Source of the DNA: Streptomyces lincolnensis
Lineage (GTDB): Bacteria > Actinomycetota > Actinomycetes > Streptomycetales > Streptomycetaceae
Direction: 5' to 3'
DNA length: 64,000 bases
NCBI RefSeq assembly: GCF_021173675.1
Contig: NZ_JAIHON010000001.1
Location: forward strand, 620,001 to 684,000
A model generated the notes under the pieces. That model saw only the letters and a list, made by a program, of their open reading frames with translations. It was not told the origin of the DNA and made no database searches. The first letter of the stretch is position 1; each line of letters opens with the position of its first letter. The position numbers and the translations under genes were made by a program. Shown here in pieces: positions 62,566 to 64,000 of this stretch.

Positions 62566-63816
62566 GTGAGTCTCCTGCCGGAGCTGCGCTACCCCACGGT
62601 GACCGAACTGACCGCGACCGCAAGGGCGTTGACCGCCCAGCGACCTGGCGTGTGCAGCTTGCGCCAGGTGGGCGAGTCGCGGGCGGGCCGACCTCTGCAT
62701 CTGCTGTCCATAGGCCGGGCCCGGCGTGCCGTCCTGGTGGTCGCGGGCGCCCACTCCAACGAGCCGACCGGCGGCCCCACGGCCCTCTCGGTGGCCCGGC
62801 GCGTGCTGTACGACCGGCGGTTGCGGTCGGACACGTCCTGGCACTTCCTGCTGTGCGCCGATCCGGACGGGGCGAGTCTGCACGTCACACCGGCGCCGCG
62901 CAGCCTGTTCGAGTACCACCTCGGCTTCTTCCGTCCCGCGGGGCCGGAGCAGCCGGAGTGGTCGCCCTCCCTGCTCCCGCCCGACCGGCTGCCATCCGAG
63001 ACGGTCACCCTGAAGCGGGTCATGGACGAGCTGCGGCCCTACCTCCAGGTGACGCTGCACGGCACCGATCTGGGCGGCACCTGGGTGCAGCTGACGAAGG
63101 ACGTCCCGGGTCTCGCCGAGCCGTTCGCCAAGTCCGCGGCGGAGCTGAACATCCCGGTGGAGACCGGCGCCTCCGACGCCGCGGGCTGGCCCGCCTCGGG
63201 GCCGGGCGTGCATGTGATGCCGGCGCCGGGCGCGGGCGCCGCGTACCCGAGCATGCCGGACGACGCCCGGCACAGCACCTGGCACCACGTCCACCGGTAC
63301 GGCGGTCTGACGGCGATCGTCGAGGTGCCGATGTGGGCCGGCGACCTGGTGGACGACCCGGCCCCGCACCCGGCGCCGGCCGCGGCGATGCGCCGGCTCG
63401 CGGACCGGCTGCTGCGGGACACGCGGGAGGTGGAACAGGTCCTCGCGCAGGCGCTGCCGCGGCTCCAGGGCCTCGACGACCCGCTGCTGCGGGCCGCGAC
63501 CTGGGGGATGGAGCTGGTGCCGGGACTGGCGGCGGACTGGATCCGCACCCCGCCCGCCGACAACTCGAAGGCCTACATCGGCAGTGTCGACGCCTTCGGC
63601 CGCAGACTGCCGCTGCGGGCCGCGGCCATGCTGCTGCGGGTCCTGCGGGAGAGCGACGACCCGAACGCCGCCCGCCTCGAACACCTGGTCGCGACCTGGA
63701 GCCATGCCTTCGCGGACCGCTTCAAGGCCCGCTGGGTGCCCTTGGCGCACCAGGTCGAGCACCAGTCCCGCACGGTGCTCGCGACGGCGCTGTACGCCCG
63801 CGACCGGGCCGACTGA
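62566..63816 (+). CDS. M14 family zinc carboxypeptidase
   Basis: A 416-residue protein with the M14 zinc ligands: HxxE in VVAGAHSNEPTGG and the distal His in VTLHGTDLGGTW. The catalytic Glu fits IVEVPMWAGD. No signal peptide is seen, so it acts inside the cell. GTG at 62566 (VSLLPELRYP) is used as start; the frame also opens with a GTG at 62524. The fold also includes deacylases and murein-peptide amidases; the substrate is unknown. Strong hairpin downstream. Confidence 0.86.
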   Translation: MSLLPELRYPTVTELTATARALTAQRPGVCSLRQVGESRAGRPLHLLSIGRARRAVLVVAGAHSNEPTGGPTALSVARRVLYDRRLRSDTSWHFLLCADPDGASLHVTPAPRSLFEYHLGFFRPAGPEQPEWSPSLLPPDRLPSETVTLKRVMDELRPYLQVTLHGTDLGGTWVQLTKDVPGLAEPFAKSAAELNIPVETGASDAAGWPASGPGVHVMPAPGAGAAYPSMPDDARHSTWHHVHRYGGLTAIVEVPMWAGDLVDDPAPHPAPAAAMRRLADRLLRDTREVEQVLAQALPRLQGLDDPLLRAATWGMELVPGLAADWIRTPPADNSKAYIGSVDAFGRRLPLRAAAMLLRVLRESDDPNAARLEHLVATWSHAFADRFKARWVPLAHQVEHQSRTVLATALYARDRAD

Positions 63817-63830
63817 GCGGCCGTACGGGA

Positions 63831-63860
63831 ACGGCCTCCACGCGGGCGCGTGGAGGCCGT
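63831..63860. terminator. Bidirectional terminator hairpin
   Basis: Perfect 13-bp arms ACGGCCTCCACGC and GCGTGGAGGCCGT around GGGC, between the M14 peptidase gene and the convergent inhibitor gene. Confidence 0.85.
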
Positions 63861-63889
63861 GGGAGAGGCGCGGCGGGGTGGCGGGGGTG

Positions 63890-64000
63890 TCAGCCGTCGA
63901 GGGCGAAGACGGCGCCCGTCCGGGCGCCCATGACGCACTTGTTGGTGAAGGTCTCCGTGTAGTCGACGGGCCGTCCGTTCCACTCCCCGCGCGCGTGGGC
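63890..64000 (-). CDS. Subtilisin inhibitor-like (SSI) protein, 3' end only
   Basis: The window ends inside this minus-strand gene; 36 codons and the stop are visible. The peptide AHARGEWNGRPVDYTETFTN continues KCVMGARTGAVFALDG and closely follows the C-terminus of Streptomyces subtilisin inhibitors (GxWxGxxVxxxxTFxNxCVMxxxxxxVFAF), including the conserved Cys that forms the second disulfide. These are small secreted protease inhibitors. The signal peptide and reactive-site loop lie outside the window, so the specificity cannot be assessed. Confidence 0.85.
   Translation of the reverse strand, partial: AHARGEWNGRPVDYTETFTNKCVMGARTGAVFALDG

Overview
This window is high-GC actinobacterial chromosome and almost certainly comes from a Streptomyces. 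The supporting signs are very GC-rich codon third positions, GTG starts, and chains of ATGA/GTGA stop-start overlaps. Family content also fits: an HTH/DUF5753 gene paired with DUF397, a DUF2690 membrane regulator, a SAV2148-type HEPN protein, a sugar ABC operon without its own ATPase, a subtilisin-inhibitor-like gene at the right edge, and the actinobacterial cysteine leader peptide. No rRNA, tRNA, CRISPR array, prophage or complete insertion sequence was seen. Species cannot be fixed from the sequence alone.

Layout. Positions 1-8.3 kb are housekeeping and regulatory: a DUF5753/DUF397 pair coupled to a glyoxalase-like gene, two tandem membrane-anchored HTH proteins, a second VOC protein, two AraC regulators, an NmrA-like oxidoreductase and a BrkB/YihY membrane protein. 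Positions 8.3-16.1 kb hold the most interesting locus, five co-directional genes. They encode a carrier domain fused to a six-helix membrane protein with three hexapeptide domains, a free-standing adenylation-carrier protein, an Fe(II)/2-oxoglutarate oxygenase, and SbnB- and SbnA-like enzymes that make L-2,3-diaminopropionate (Dap). The parts match poly-epsilon-lysine synthetase (Pls) cut into two polypeptides, with a dedicated Dap supply and a possible tailoring oxygenase. My reading is a route to a Dap-based poly- or oligo-amino acid.

Positions 16.2-21.6 kb hold an AidB-like acyl-CoA dehydrogenase, a GAF-domain regulator, a secreted protein and a GNAT acetyltransferase. Positions 21.7-31.2 kb form the assimilatory sulfur operon: a 27-residue leader peptide with a near-terminal Cys codon, sulfite reductase, a zinc-ribbon protein, CysH, CysC, CysD, CysN, a sulfonate-type ABC transporter and a sirohydrochlorin chelatase that would provide siroheme for the reductase. 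Import, activation, reduction and cofactor supply are in one transcription direction.

Positions 31.2-46.9 kb are mixed: an ArsR-like regulator divergent from an MFS pump, a transglutaminase-like gene and a DUF4440 gene separated by a 117-bp MITE-like element, DUF1697, an MMPL exporter, a small secreted protein, a macrolide-type glycosyltransferase, a lipoprotein/histidine kinase/response regulator operon, a DUF3152 metalloprotease-like protein, and a sugar ABC operon. Positions 47.1-55.1 kb hold a phosphotransferase, an ECF sigma factor with a putative membrane partner, an acyltransferase, a LysR/EamA divergent pair, a YbaK-like deacylase whose start is encoded inside the EamA tail, an exonuclease and the HEPN protein. 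Positions 55.2-64 kb hold a two-gene copper amine oxidase, glgX and treY (glycogen to trehalose), an M14 peptidase and the 3' end of a subtilisin-inhibitor-like gene.
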